Shown: one piece after another, positions 8,765-16,613 of the stretch | How positions within the stretch are numbered: position 1 is the stretch's first letter | Layout: every line of letters starts with the position of its first letter | Assembly: GCF_004000925.1 (NCBI RefSeq) | Contig: NZ_BIME01000013.1 | Location: 1-64,000 of the forward strand | Direction of reading: 5' to 3' | Origin: Paenibacillus illinoisensis NBRC 15959 | Lineage (GTDB): Bacteria > Bacillota > Bacilli > Paenibacillales > Paenibacillaceae | Length of the DNA stretch: 64,000 bases | Made by a program: the position numbers and the translations under genes | Notes under the pieces: model-generated | Databases searched by the model: none | What the model saw: the letters and a program-made list of their open reading frames with translations, nothing else | Told to the model about the DNA's origin: nothing

Positions 8765-8959
8765 GATGTATTAATTAAATCAGCTGGCTCAGGAAAGGTC
8801 AATGATCCTAATGTGATTGCAGAAATGTAGTATCATACTTATGTTGAAAAACTAGTATGGGAAGAGGAGTACCCTAAAGGAATTATCCCTTCAATAACCA
8901 TGAAAGATGAAGATTTTACTCAAAATCATCTCGTTAATTTTTATACGTTTAAAAAGTGA
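8765..8959 (+). pseudogene. Unrecognised protein, C-terminal remnant
   Basis: In one frame the DNA reads DVLIKSAGSGKVNDPNVIAE, then a single TAG, then about 40 residues of protein-like composition (YVEKLVWEEEYPKGII, ITMKDEDFTQNHLVNF) to a TGA at 8957. There is no start codon or ribosome site upstream. The composition is much more protein-like than the other frames, so this is probably the end of a dead gene. I do not recognise the family. Confidence 0.35.
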
Positions 8960-9090
8960 TATTTAACCCCCTCACGTTTGATTGACCAACGTCATACACA
9001 AGTTGTCAACATCGAGAGAGGGTTTGACATTAAAAATAAACAATGCGTGCCGAAAGATCAACGCTAAATAGCTACAACATGGGTAAGGAA

Positions 9091-9275
9091 TATTAAGCTA
9101 ACGGGAAACGATAGATGCTGTCGAGGTACAAGAACATGGTCCCATTGAAAGTCGCTAATTTAGCGGCTTATTTGTATCGGTACAAGAACATGTTCCTATT
9201 GCCGATTAGGCGTGTATCTAATCGGTATTTTGCACGTCAATTCATTAAACTAACGGGCAGGTTAGTTTAATGACA
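9091..9275. repeat. Family B repeat B3 interrupted by family A repeat A5
   Basis: The left B end (AAGCTAACGGGAAACGATAG, 9094-9113) and the right B end (ATTAAACTAACGGGCAGGTT, from 9245) are separated by a complete A element at about 9114-9222. The A element has the arm GGTACAAGAACATGGTCCC, the hairpin GTCGCTAATTTAGCGGC and the perfect tail palindrome CCGATTAG-N8-CTAATCGG. The usual B hairpin is gone. A inserted into B, or replaced its core. The right B end itself contains ATTAAACTAAC-N6-GTTAGTTTAAT, a perfect palindrome. Confidence 0.75.
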
Positions 9276-9330
9276 AGGGAATAAGATCCCCCATATAGAA
9301 TACTTTATTTCTAACAGGGAGGGGATCACA

Positions 9331-9789
9331 TTGCATGATATGATGAACAAGAGACAATTTATTGAGATGACAGTTAAAGAACAACGTTCTGTAGTATTTA
9401 AAGTTAATAAACAAGATGAATTTTTCCGCGGTGTTTCTAAAGAATTAAAGGAGGGCTACCTATTTGTTGAAACAGAAGAAGGTATAAACTTTACATTTAA
9501 AATGGATGACATCATGGAGATCTATGCTATCAAGTCTTCATCTCCAGAACATATTGCGTTACAATCCCACAGTTTGATGAAAGGTAGAATGGATGACCTT
9601 GAAAACCTTGTAATCCAGTTTGAAAGTCTATGTGACGATGTAAAGAAACAAATTACCTCTTCTTTATCGAAAGTCCTTGATAAACAAGTGATTATTTCGA
9701 TGGTCTCAACGTTAAGCAATACAAAGAAAAAAAGTCGAATTCCCTCTCCTTTAAGGAAAACGACTTTTTTATTTGATTTCTTCAAGTAA
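9331..9789 (+). CDS. Hypothetical protein
   Basis: This 152-residue protein has a TTG start preceded by GGGAGGGG at 9318-9325. I do not recognise the family. The N-terminal 70 residues alternate short beta-like segments (SVVFKVNKQDEFFRGVSKEL, YLFVETEEGINFTFKMDDI), suggesting a small beta-barrel, followed by a helical stretch (about 80-120). The last 20 or so residues are encoded by a hairpin and T-run (9727-9770), so the true C-terminus may have been altered by a frameshift, or the coding end has merged with its terminator. It is a single gene between repeat A5/B3 and the convergent SDR gene. Confidence 0.6.
   Translation: MHDMMNKRQFIEMTVKEQRSVVFKVNKQDEFFRGVSKELKEGYLFVETEEGINFTFKMDDIMEIYAIKSSSPEHIALQSHSLMKGRMDDLENLVIQFESLCDDVKKQITSSLSKVLDKQVIISMVSTLSNTKKKSRIPSPLRKTTFLFDFFK
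9727..9770. terminator. Terminator overlapping the end of the hypothetical gene
   Basis: AAAAAAAGTCG (9727-9737) pairs with CGACTTTTTT (9761-9770) around AATTCCCTCTCCTTTAAGGA. With A-runs and T-runs on both sides it can act in both directions, ending the plus-strand gene at 9331 and the minus-strand SDR gene at 9839. Confidence 0.75.
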
Positions 9790-9838
9790 ATCCCATTAGC
9801 CACTTTTCGGAACTATTTGTAATCTCAGCGCAGTTAAA

Positions 9839-10585
9839 TTAAACCTGTGCTAGCCCGCCATCTACGAACAATTCAGCACCCGTCAAGTAACTGCTCTCGT
9901 CTGAAGCAAGGAAAGATACAACGTTTGCTACTTCTTCAGGTGTCCCAACTTTTCCAGTTGGAATAGTATTTCTGTTATGTTCCATTACTCCTTCAAGTGC
10001 TTCACCAAAAAGCTCATCGTAGACAGGTGTAAGAATAACTCCTGGACTAACCACATTTACACGAATTTCAGTTCCTTTTAGGTCAAGAATCCAGTTACGA
10101 ACTAGTGCTCTTAATGCTGCTTTAGATGCTCCATATACACTAAATGCTGGGTTGCCAATTGATCCAGCAGTAGAGCCCGTTAGAATAATAGAACCTACTT
10201 TGTTCGGAAATAGAGATAGAGCTTTTTGAATAGTAAAGATGGTTCCTTTAACGTTAATGTCGAACGTTCTATCAACCTGCTCTTCAGTAATTTCACCTAA
10301 TGCAAGGAAGTCGCCGGTGCCTGCATTAGCAAAAAGAATGTCCAACTTACCTTTTTCCCGCTTTATAATGTCATATAGTTTGTCTAAGTCTTCAAGCTTA
10401 GAAATATCACCTTGAACACCGGTTACGTTCTTGCCAATTTGGTTAACAGCTGTATCAAGTTGATTTTGTTTTCGTCCTGTGATATAAACATAAGCACCTT
10501 CGTTTACAAACATTTGTGCTGTAGCAAGACCAATCCCACTTGTTCCGCCCGTTACAAGCGCTATTTTACCTTCAAATTTACCCAT
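9839..10585 (-). CDS. SDR-family NAD(P)-dependent oxidoreductase
   Basis: This is a classical short-chain dehydrogenase/reductase of 248 residues: cofactor motif TGGTSGIG near the N-terminus, NAG in NAGTGDF, catalytic Ser in ILTGSTAGS, YGASK as the catalytic Tyr/Lys motif, and the usual end TGAELFVDGG. The ATG at 10585 is used because AAAGGAG lies eight bases upstream; a GTG nine bases earlier overlaps that ribosome site. It should reduce or oxidise an alcohol/carbonyl substrate in the cytoplasm. The HxlR regulator at 10754 is divergent and probably controls it, a frequent pairing in Firmicutes for quinone or aldehyde stress. The substrate is unknown. Confidence 0.92.
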   Translation of the reverse strand: MGKFEGKIALVTGGTSGIGLATAQMFVNEGAYVYITGRKQNQLDTAVNQIGKNVTGVQGDISKLEDLDKLYDIIKREKGKLDILFANAGTGDFLALGEITEEQVDRTFDINVKGTIFTIQKALSLFPNKVGSIILTGSTAGSIGNPAFSVYGASKAALRALVRNWILDLKGTEIRVNVVSPGVILTPVYDELFGEALEGVMEHNRNTIPTGKVGTPEEVANVVSFLASDESSYLTGAELFVDGGLAQV

Positions 10586-10753
10586 ACTGAACACTCCTTT
10601 AGAGTTAATTTTTTTTTATGTCAAGTGTCTTTAAGTACTTGAAAAACACCTTACAAGAAATAGTATCCGTCAGTGATGACATTTTTGGAAGTACCCACTT
10701 TTTTGTGATATAGTAACTAAAAAGTAATAAATGTAGAATGGTGAGGTTTAGAC

Positions 10754-11110
10754 ATGAAAAAAATTATTGGTTTCGAAGCGACAATGGACGTTATTGGTGG
10801 GAAATGGAAAGGGCTTGTATTATTTTTTTTAATGAATGGACCAAAGAGAACGAGTGAATTAAAGCGTATTATCCCAAATATAACTCAGAAAATGCTGATT
10901 CAAACGCTTAGAGAGCTTGAAGCCAGTGGACTTGTGAGCAGAAAGATGTATAATCAAGTACCTCCGATGGTTGAATATTCACCCACTGAACTTGGAGAAT
11001 CTCTTAAACCTATCTTGCAGGAGCTCTGTCAATGGGGAGTCCATTATGCGGAGCAAGAGTATCCAGAAGGTGAATTTGAAATCGTACCACCAGAAAAAGT
11101 TTCATATTAA
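10754..11110 (+). CDS. HxlR-family transcriptional regulator
   Basis: This 118-residue winged-helix protein has the family core VIGGKWKGLVLFFL, ITQKMLIQTLRELEASGLV and the wing PPMVEYSPTELG. Many HxlR proteins carry a redox Cys just before the ATLDVIGGKWK segment; here the short N-terminus (MKKIIGFEATMDVIGG) has none, so sensing by that Cys is unlikely. It is divergent from the SDR gene, with 168 bases between the starts. The spacer contains several AGTAC and ATAGTA elements that resemble the HxlR-type half-sites seen near 14932 and 16383. A strong terminator follows. Confidence 0.9.
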   Translation: MKKIIGFEATMDVIGGKWKGLVLFFLMNGPKRTSELKRIIPNITQKMLIQTLRELEASGLVSRKMYNQVPPMVEYSPTELGESLKPILQELCQWGVHYAEQEYPEGEFEIVPPEKVSY

Positions 11111-11135
11111 GGAAAGCAACTTTTAACATGTGATA

Positions 11136-11170
11136 AAAACGTTGATTGGTATTTCAATCAACGTTTTTTT
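11136..11170 (+). terminator. Rho-independent terminator of the HxlR gene
   Basis: AAAACGTTGATTG (11136-11148) pairs perfectly with CAATCAACGTTTT (11155-11167) and runs into T residues. Confidence 0.9.
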
Positions 11171-11426
11171 GTTGTCGGAGAAACTCTATCGTTTACATTA
11201 AGTTGAGTTTTAACCAGTGAATTAACATAGTATACTAACTGACTGAAAAATTAGAGTTGACAGATAATTAAATATAGAAATTATAGATATATGTTATCTG
11301 CATTATCTATATTATCTATATTGTATCTTATGGAATGTATGTAAGAAGGGGGGTTCATTACAAAAGGGATATTACATTAATTCAATATCTCTTTTATCTA
11401 TAATTAGAAATGAGCTGGAGGAGATA
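11171..11426. other. AT-rich intergenic stretch upstream of the MATE pseudogene
   Basis: The sequence around 11280-11330 consists of repeated TATCTATATTATC-like units, imperfect tandem copies of about 12-13 bases. No gene is seen. It may have held the promoter of the MATE gene. Confidence 0.4.
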
Positions 11427-11429
11427 TTG

Positions 11430-12802
11430 TTGAATAAGATTAACGAATTGGGAACAAAGTCGATAACAAGACTTATCTTTATATACTCAATTCCCGCCGC
11501 GCTTAGTTTACTCATCAATGCATATATACATTGATCGATAGAGCATTTGTAGGGCATATCCCTGGAGAAGGACCATCAGCGCTTATTGCTATCGGATTAT
11601 CAATGCCAATGATTAGCGTCATCACGGCCATATCAGCTTATATTGCGTTTGGTTCTCTGGCGAATATTTCACAGAGTCTTGGAAAACACGAGCCCCACAA
11701 AGCGAGCAGATTTGTTGGTAATGCCATTAGTCTATCTATAGTTATTGGTCTGGCTTTTACAATAATATTTTTTATTTTCAAACCACAGATATTTCACTTT
11801 CTCAGTGTAAGTAACGGGATTTACCCATATATTGACCAGTTCTTATTCATATTAATGGGTGGTGCGTTCGTTTCTATTTTGGGTTTCGTTCTACCAATCC
11901 TAGTACGCGCAAATGGCGGGCCTTTATACTCTTCCATGGTTATTTTAGCTGGTTGTTTGTTGAACATATTGTTAGATTGGCTATTCCTCTTCGTTTTTCA
12001 TTTGGGAATAGGTGGTGCTGCGATTGCGACTATAATTTCTCATGCTGTCACAGTCATTTTAAGCATTTTTCACTTTGTTCAAGGAAATTCAATCATAAAA
12101 TTAGAGAAAAATAACTTCGCTTTGAATTTTAATATTATACATTCAATAAGTCTCATTGGTCTGGTTCCATTAACAAATAATCTATCGATTGGAATTGCAC
12201 AGATTATTATGAATTTCTCTTTAAGTCATAATGGAGGTGAGATATATGTCGGTGCACTGGCTACAATCGTTTCGATAATTTCTCTTATAATGATGCGAAT
12301 TTTCGGTCTGAATCAAGGGATTATGCCGATCCTAGGATATAAATTTGCTCAAAAGTCATACAAACGGGTATTTCAAACTTTGTATCATTCCGTGGGATAT
12401 GGATTAATTTTTTTGACATTAGGCACAGTTTTCATTTGAATCTGTTCAGGACCAATTGTTAATTTGTTTACGAAAGAGGCATATCTTGTTCAAATTACAA
12501 CGGAAGGATTAAAAAAATACGTTTCTTTGTTACCCATGGTAGCAATTTCAACCGGCATCATAGGTTTTCTCTCGTTAACGGGCTTCCCTAAATTTGCTGC
12601 CATCATTAATGTACTCAGACAAACAATTATTTTGTATACATGTGTTACTTTATTGCCAATGTGGATAGGGATGAGCGGTTTATGGTTAGCACAGCCTATT
12701 ACTGATTTTGTAACTGCTTTGATTTGTATTGGTATTCTACTGAAGTTGTTTGGAAAGAAAATGGTTAGAAATGGTGTAGTAATGGAGTCAAAACAATCTT
12801 GA
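11430..12802 (+). pseudogene. MATE-family efflux transporter, frameshifted and interrupted
   Basis: Together the pieces make a full-length MATE protein of about 455 residues with twelve hydrophobic segments. TTG 11430 follows GGAGGAGATA and begins MNKINELGTKSITRLIF. A frameshift near 11520-11530 (NAYIH versus IDRAFVGHIPGEG) breaks the frame at the family's conserved NALYNIIDR-like site. A second lesion, an in-frame TGA at 12437-12439, separates VFI from ICSGPIVNLFTKEA. The rest is continuous to 12802. An active protein would have exported cationic drugs or toxic compounds in exchange for Na+ or H+. With two lesions it is most likely dead. A sequencing error could explain one lesion but hardly both. 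Confidence 0.8.
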
Positions 12803-12941
12803 CTGCAGCTTTGATCATGGTCCGGAATGTCCAATACAACAAGTGGTGTTAGCTGCAGAGGTTACGATGGAAGAGCATTTAAGAAACCAGAAGATGGCGG
12901 ATTTAGTTCGTCAAATGAATATAGAGATAACATTTCCATAA
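12801..12941 (+). pseudogene. Short C-terminal protein remnant, possibly Rrf2-like
   Basis: Overlapping the MATE stop, one frame reads FDHGPECPIQQVVLAAEVTM, EEHLRKQKMADLVRQMN and ends at 12941. No start or ribosome site is present. The Cys-Pro followed by amphipathic helices ending in ADLV resembles the C-terminus of Rrf2-type regulators, but the similarity is short. It is best read as a gene fragment. Confidence 0.35.
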
Positions 12942-13018
12942 TAAATTACAAAGTATACAGTTAGGTTTGGGGTTGCGGAATGAACTCAAATTATAAACCA
13001 TAAAGGAGAAGAACACTT

Positions 13019-13912
13019 ATGAACACTAAATTGCTTGATGAAAAGACCTGGGAACATGCTTGGGAGAACGATCCGTATACAGGGGTAAAAAAGATGATTC
13101 AAGCAGGAATCGATCCTGCACACACCTTCGATGATAAGGCTAAAGCTTTCAATGAAGATGTCTTTAGTGAAGAGGGGCGAAAAAGAGCAAAGAGAATAAT
13201 CGGTTGGCTTCAGGACCAAGGTGTACGCTTTTCGAATGCAACTGTACTCGATATCGGAGCCGCATCTGGTGGTTTCTCAGTACCATTTGCACAGCTGGGC
13301 GCTGATGTCACAGCAGTTGAAACATCCCCGGCTTTGGTTGAATTACTTGACCTAAATATTTCTGACTTGAAATTCGGGACGGTTAGTGTAGTCCATGAAC
13401 CGTTTGAGAATATCGATATCAGAAAGTGGGAGGGGGCCTTTGATCTGGTCTTTGTTTCTATGTGTCCAGTCTTGGTTCACTGGGCAAGTGTAGAACGGGT
13501 ATTAAACTGTGCTAGAGAATTCTGCTATATGAGTCTGCCCATCGGTTATAGGGAACATAGCTTGGTTGATGAGGTGTGGCCACTTGTAACTGATCAGCCA
13601 AGAAAGCCGGAGTTCATGGAGATGATCTACCTCACCCATTTGTTAATGGTTAAAGGTTACGCGTTTCAGTCTTTGGTCACTCGTGAAATGAAGACTGTTA
13701 CACTTTCCAAAGATAAAGCATTTGAAAATACTATCAATTGGTTAGGTATGCATGGTCTAACAGTGAATCGTCATATTCGTGAAACGGTTATGGCTTACTT
13801 GGAGCAAAAGTATCCTGGTGATCAAGTGACAATACAAGAGGGCGGAAGATTTGGTAAAGTGTTAGTTCGTCTCAAAGATCAGAGTATGTATAGTAGAGAT
13901 GAACAAATTTAA
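13019..13912 (+). CDS. Class I SAM-dependent methyltransferase
   Basis: This 297-residue protein has a Rossmann methyltransferase core. The S-adenosylmethionine site VLDIGAASGGFSVPFAQLGA lies at residues of about 80-99, followed by the acidic end of the second strand (VTAVETSP). The preceding 75 residues are helical. ATG 13019 follows AAAGGAGAAGAAC. The C-terminal 100 residues (about 190-290) lie outside the minimal methyltransferase fold and probably bind the substrate. It stands alone between the MATE pseudogene and a gene-poor stretch, so the substrate cannot be guessed from context. Confidence 0.85.
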   Translation: MNTKLLDEKTWEHAWENDPYTGVKKMIQAGIDPAHTFDDKAKAFNEDVFSEEGRKRAKRIIGWLQDQGVRFSNATVLDIGAASGGFSVPFAQLGADVTAVETSPALVELLDLNISDLKFGTVSVVHEPFENIDIRKWEGAFDLVFVSMCPVLVHWASVERVLNCAREFCYMSLPIGYREHSLVDEVWPLVTDQPRKPEFMEMIYLTHLLMVKGYAFQSLVTREMKTVTLSKDKAFENTINWLGMHGLTVNRHIRETVMAYLEQKYPGDQVTIQEGGRFGKVLVRLKDQSMYSRDEQI

Positions 13913-14388
13913 TTTTATAATTTTAGATCTATGGGGCGCTTAATTATCTGAAATTGAAATGATTGCCAACATGATAAATGGATATATACTCACTATTAAA
14001 ACATCCGAATTTTTCGAATCATACAACAATATGGATTTACCTCAAAAGACTTGTTTTGGAAAAAGGCTAGATCAAAATCTATAATAGTCTAAGGCAGGAA
14101 AACACACTTGCAACGCTCGATATCCCAAGATCAAGCAGTGCATCTTAGGAAATCCTGGGTAGGCAGCCTATGGAACCTGCAATGATTCCTGACCTAGACC
14201 AGCCCCTACTACTTCAACAGATAATTAAGGTTTTCTAACCACAGGTACAGGAGCTTTTTCTTTTCGTAAGTATGGCTGGTGACGTTGCCTTTTGCATTGA
14301 ACAGCCATTAGAACTAGCAATTAGTGAGATGATTCTTATTAAGCATCCAAAAAATATCACATAGTAATGGTCCTTTCTTGTTCCTATA
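13913..14388. other. Gene-free stretch
   Basis: I see no ORF with a ribosome site or protein-like composition, no clear hairpin and no repeat until family B copy B4 begins at 14389. Confidence 0.5.
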
Positions 14389-14465
14389 TGGAAACGATAG
14401 CTTAATATGATAAAACTGCAGCCGAGCAATGGATCGACTGCAGTTTCTTTAAGTTAACAGCAATA
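14389..14465. repeat. Family B repeat, copy B4
   Basis: The copy has TGGAAACGATAGCTTAATAT, the hairpin AAACTGCAG (14413-14421) / CTGCAGTTT (14438-14446) and a diverged right end AAGTTAACAG. On the minus strand the hairpin with flanking A/T runs could terminate the Rid-family gene at 14505. Confidence 0.65.
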
Positions 14466-14504
14466 TAATTCTATTTTTAGTGAAACATACAAAACGTAAT
14501 AGAC

Positions 14505-14888
14505 TTAGTTTGTGTGTGCAACAGCGCTAATTTCGATCAGCTGCTCAGGTGAAGCCAAATAGGTCACACCGATACAGCTGCCCGCGGGCCGGTGTTTTCC
14601 CATGTATTCCCTAAACAACTTGATACATGGCTCTATATGCTCTTGTGCGTTTGTCAAATAAATCTCCACATAAGAGAGGTTCGATTTTGTAATATCAAAT
14701 TCCGTCAACACGCGATCGAGATTTTCCAGCGTCTGCAGGGTTTGTGCTTCAATATCGCCCTCACCAACGAAGGTGCCCTCCGAATTGTGGGAAAATTGTC
14801 CCGAAATGTAGATGGTTCCGTTGACGCTGTAGCCTTGAGATATGCCGTGATCCCATAGATTGTGATTATAAGTTTTGACAGTAGTCAT
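14505..14888 (-). CDS. Rid-family protein (YjgF/YER057c/UK114 fold)
   Basis: This 127-residue protein has the Rid fold: YISGQFSHNSEG, a central helix TLQTLENLDRVLTEF, VEIYLTN and the closing strand QLIEISAVAH. RidA enzymes hydrolyse reactive enamines or imines using an Arg in a PARS-type motif. The equivalent here is PAGSC (101-105), with Gly in place of Arg, so classical RidA deaminase activity is doubtful and it more likely belongs to one of the other Rid subgroups. The conserved Glu in IEI (119) is kept. It is divergent from the HxlR gene at 14994, whose product probably controls it. Confidence 0.88.
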   Translation of the reverse strand: MTTVKTYNHNLWDHGISQGYSVNGTIYISGQFSHNSEGTFVGEGDIEAQTLQTLENLDRVLTEFDITKSNLSYVEIYLTNAQEHIEPCIKLFREYMGKHRPAGSCIGVTYLASPEQLIEISAVAHTN

Positions 14889-14931
14889 TTTTTTCTCTCC
14901 TTTATTTCAAAGTAAGGCTAGTATAAAATGA

Positions 14932-14975
14932 GTACTTATAAAAAAATAGTACGCACTTTAATGATAGGTACTATC
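14932..14975. promoter_or_regulatory. Probable HxlR operators between the Rid and HxlR genes
   Basis: Two inverted repeats lie in the divergent spacer: GTACT-N11-AGTAC (14932-14952) and the perfect GATAGGTACTATC (14963-14975). The second shares ATAGGTAC and GTACTAT halves with the element at 16383-16405 upstream of another HxlR gene. HxlR proteins bind inverted repeats close to their own promoters, so these are the likely sites. Confidence 0.6.
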
Positions 14976-14993
14976 AGAAAGGATAGTGGAAAT

Positions 14994-15332
14994 ATGAGCA
15001 TGGCTGAATATCAGGGGAAAGTAAAAAATATTCAGGATACACCTTTTGGGTATACATTGTCAGTTATTGGTGGGAAATGGAAAATGGTTATTATGTATCT
15101 TTTGGCAGAAAATCAACCGGTTCGCTTTAATGATCTAAAAAGACAGGTCGGAGCGATTACTTTCAAAACACTGAGTTCACAACTTAAAGAATTGGAAGCG
15201 GACGGTATGGTAATACGGAAAGAGTATCCTCAAGTTCCTCCTAAAGTCGAGTACAGCCTTACAGATAAAGCGGAAACACTATTACCGGTTTTAGAAGGGT
15301 TTTGTGAGTGGGGAGTAAAAAATCAACCCTAG
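14994..15332 (+). CDS. HxlR-family transcriptional regulator
   Basis: This is a winged-helix regulator with the core YTLSVIGGKWKMVIMYLLAE, recognition-helix region ITFKTLSSQLKELEADGMV and wing PPKVEYSLTDKA. I place the start at ATG 14994, with GAAAGGA at 14977-14983, giving 112 residues, the usual size. An upstream ATG at 14928 would translate through the palindromic operator DNA and has no ribosome site. No Cys precedes the VIGGKWK segment. It is divergent from the Rid-family gene and probably represses or activates it and itself. Repeat A6 begins 50 bases downstream and supplies a terminator-like hairpin. Confidence 0.9.
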   Translation: MSMAEYQGKVKNIQDTPFGYTLSVIGGKWKMVIMYLLAENQPVRFNDLKRQVGAITFKTLSSQLKELEADGMVIRKEYPQVPPKVEYSLTDKAETLLPVLEGFCEWGVKNQP

Positions 15333-15382
15333 AAATCTTGGCTTACGGTCTGAAATAGGATCGTTGCATAGAGAACGGTAAA

Positions 15383-15682
15383 AGTGTCGCGGGACAAGAA
15401 CATTGTTCCATTCAAAGTCGCTATTATAGCGGCTTTTTTGTTTTAAGGAACCAAGTTCTTGTCCCAAGCTGAAGACAAGAACATTGTACCATTGCCGAAA
15501 TGGACAAGAACATTGTGTCATTGTCGAGGGACAAGAACATGGTCCCATTGAAGTCGCTATTTTAGCGGCTTTTTTATTTTATCGGTACAAGTTCTTGTCC
15601 CAAGCTAAGGACAAGAACTTGTACCGATTACCGGAATGGACAAGAACATAGTCCGATTTCCGATTAGACAAATGTCTAAGTA
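15383..15682. repeat. Family A repeat A6: two long units in tandem
   Basis: Two complete long-form units follow each other (15384-15526 and 15527-15682). Unit one has the ATTATAGC hairpin and matches A4 at 5533; unit two has the ATTTTAGC hairpin and matches A1 at 105. Each has its own inverted arm (AAGTTCTTGTCC). The array ends with GATTAG-N8-GTCTAA. It is the only place where both sub-types sit side by side. Confidence 0.85.
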
Positions 15683-15995
15683 GGAGTGGAGGGTCTTTTT
15701 TAGAACGCTGAAGGTTGGATTTTGTCAAAGAGACCCCCTTCAATGTTCGGCAGTATTACAATCTAGAAGTGTGACCTCATTTGAAATGGTTAAAACAAGC
15801 CTGTCAATAATCACTTTAGCAAGTAATGGAGAAGAGGGTAAATGTACATTTTATCAAGGGGTGAAAACATCGTTGACATCGTACTTTTTGCTGAGCCTTT
15901 CATTGTTTAGGGATGGGAACTGGAGCAAGATTGAAACTGTAAAAGAGACTGTCCCATCTGCAGAGAATCTGCATATGAAACGATCTCTTCTTATT
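15683..15995. repeat. Long homologous extension next to repeat A6
   Basis: About 230 bases match, with differences, the extension at 5097-5310, and the outer parts also match 231-370. ORFs here lack ribosome sites and are not conserved between the copies, so I treat it as non-coding repeated DNA. The last part (15957-15995) leads directly into the end of the HxlR gene, as it does at 330-371. Confidence 0.65.
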
Positions 15996-16364
15996 CTAAA
16001 CTTCATTGATTTCAGGTTTCACGCCGTATTCTGTACCGAAATCCTCCATCTTTTCAAGGATCGGTAGTAACTTCATTCCTTTGTCTGTTAACGAATACTC
16101 GACTCGTGGAGGAACCTCTGGATAAACATCACGTTGAATAACGCCATCATTCTCTAATTCCTTCAACTGCTTGGTAAGAGAGCCTTGAGATAAACCTCGA
16201 AGGAATTTTTTGATATCCGAATAACGACGTGTTTCATCTTTTAAAAACCATAATATAAAATACTTCCAACGTCCGGAAAGAACATTCTGTGTAAAAGCTA
16301 TCGCGTACATATCACTTTTTTCATCGATAAACTCTTGTTCAAAACCTTCATTGCAAACCCTCAT
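15996..16364 (-). CDS. HxlR-family transcriptional regulator
   Basis: This 122-residue winged-helix protein is intact here and in remnant form at 371-574. It shows NVLSGRWKYFILWFLKDETR, the recognition region LSQGSLTKQLKELENDGVI and wing PPRVEYSLTDKG. A Cys at position 4 lies before the core, a place where some HxlR proteins sense oxidants or electrophiles, which is an inference only. It is divergent from the monooxygenase cluster starting at 16614, with a 249-base spacer carrying both an HxlR-type palindrome and two MarR-type palindromes, so it probably regulates that cluster. Confidence 0.9.
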   Translation of the reverse strand: MRVCNEGFEQEFIDEKSDMYAIAFTQNVLSGRWKYFILWFLKDETRRYSDIKKFLRGLSQGSLTKQLKELENDGVIQRDVYPEVPPRVEYSLTDKGMKLLPILEKMEDFGTEYGVKPEINEV

Positions 16365-16382
16365 TCATACCACTCCTAATCT

Positions 16383-16405
16383 ATAGGTACAAAAAGATGT
16401 ACTAT
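16383..16405. promoter_or_regulatory. Probable HxlR operator
   Basis: ATAGGTAC (16383-16390) and GTACTAT (16399-16405) form an inverted repeat 19 bases upstream of the HxlR start. The same halves, fused, form GATAGGTACTATC upstream of the HxlR gene at 14994. Confidence 0.6.
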
Positions 16406-16527
16406 GTTCATTTGAATTGCCCTCTTTGCAAACGAATTGAATACACTTATGATTGGCTCAACAACCAAAACAAAATCATTTTATTTACTAAAATATAAAA
16501 GAATAAAAACTTGTTTTGGTTCTATAG

Positions 16528-16580
16528 TTAGCATCCTAAGTAATCATTATATTTTTTAATCCTATAGTTAGCAAGCTAAC
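16528..16580. promoter_or_regulatory. Two MarR-type palindromic operators
   Basis: TTAG-CATC-CTAA lies at 16528-16539 and the perfect GTTAGC-AA-GCTAAC at 16567-16580, the latter 33 bases before the start of the monooxygenase gene. Each is preceded by CTATA, so the two form a 40-base direct repeat (about four helical turns). The same palindrome occurs near 21214, 23443, 38356, 38847 and 38932, beside the three 141-residue MarR genes. Confidence 0.75.
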
Positions 16581-16613
16581 CAATAAAGATAACATAGAAA
16601 GGGGGTAACTGAT

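Noticed and set aside
15383..15682. Array of repeated GGACAAGAAC arms considered as a CRISPR
   Set aside because: Repeat spacing is irregular, the arms are palindromic with conserved 'spacers', and no cas gene is present.
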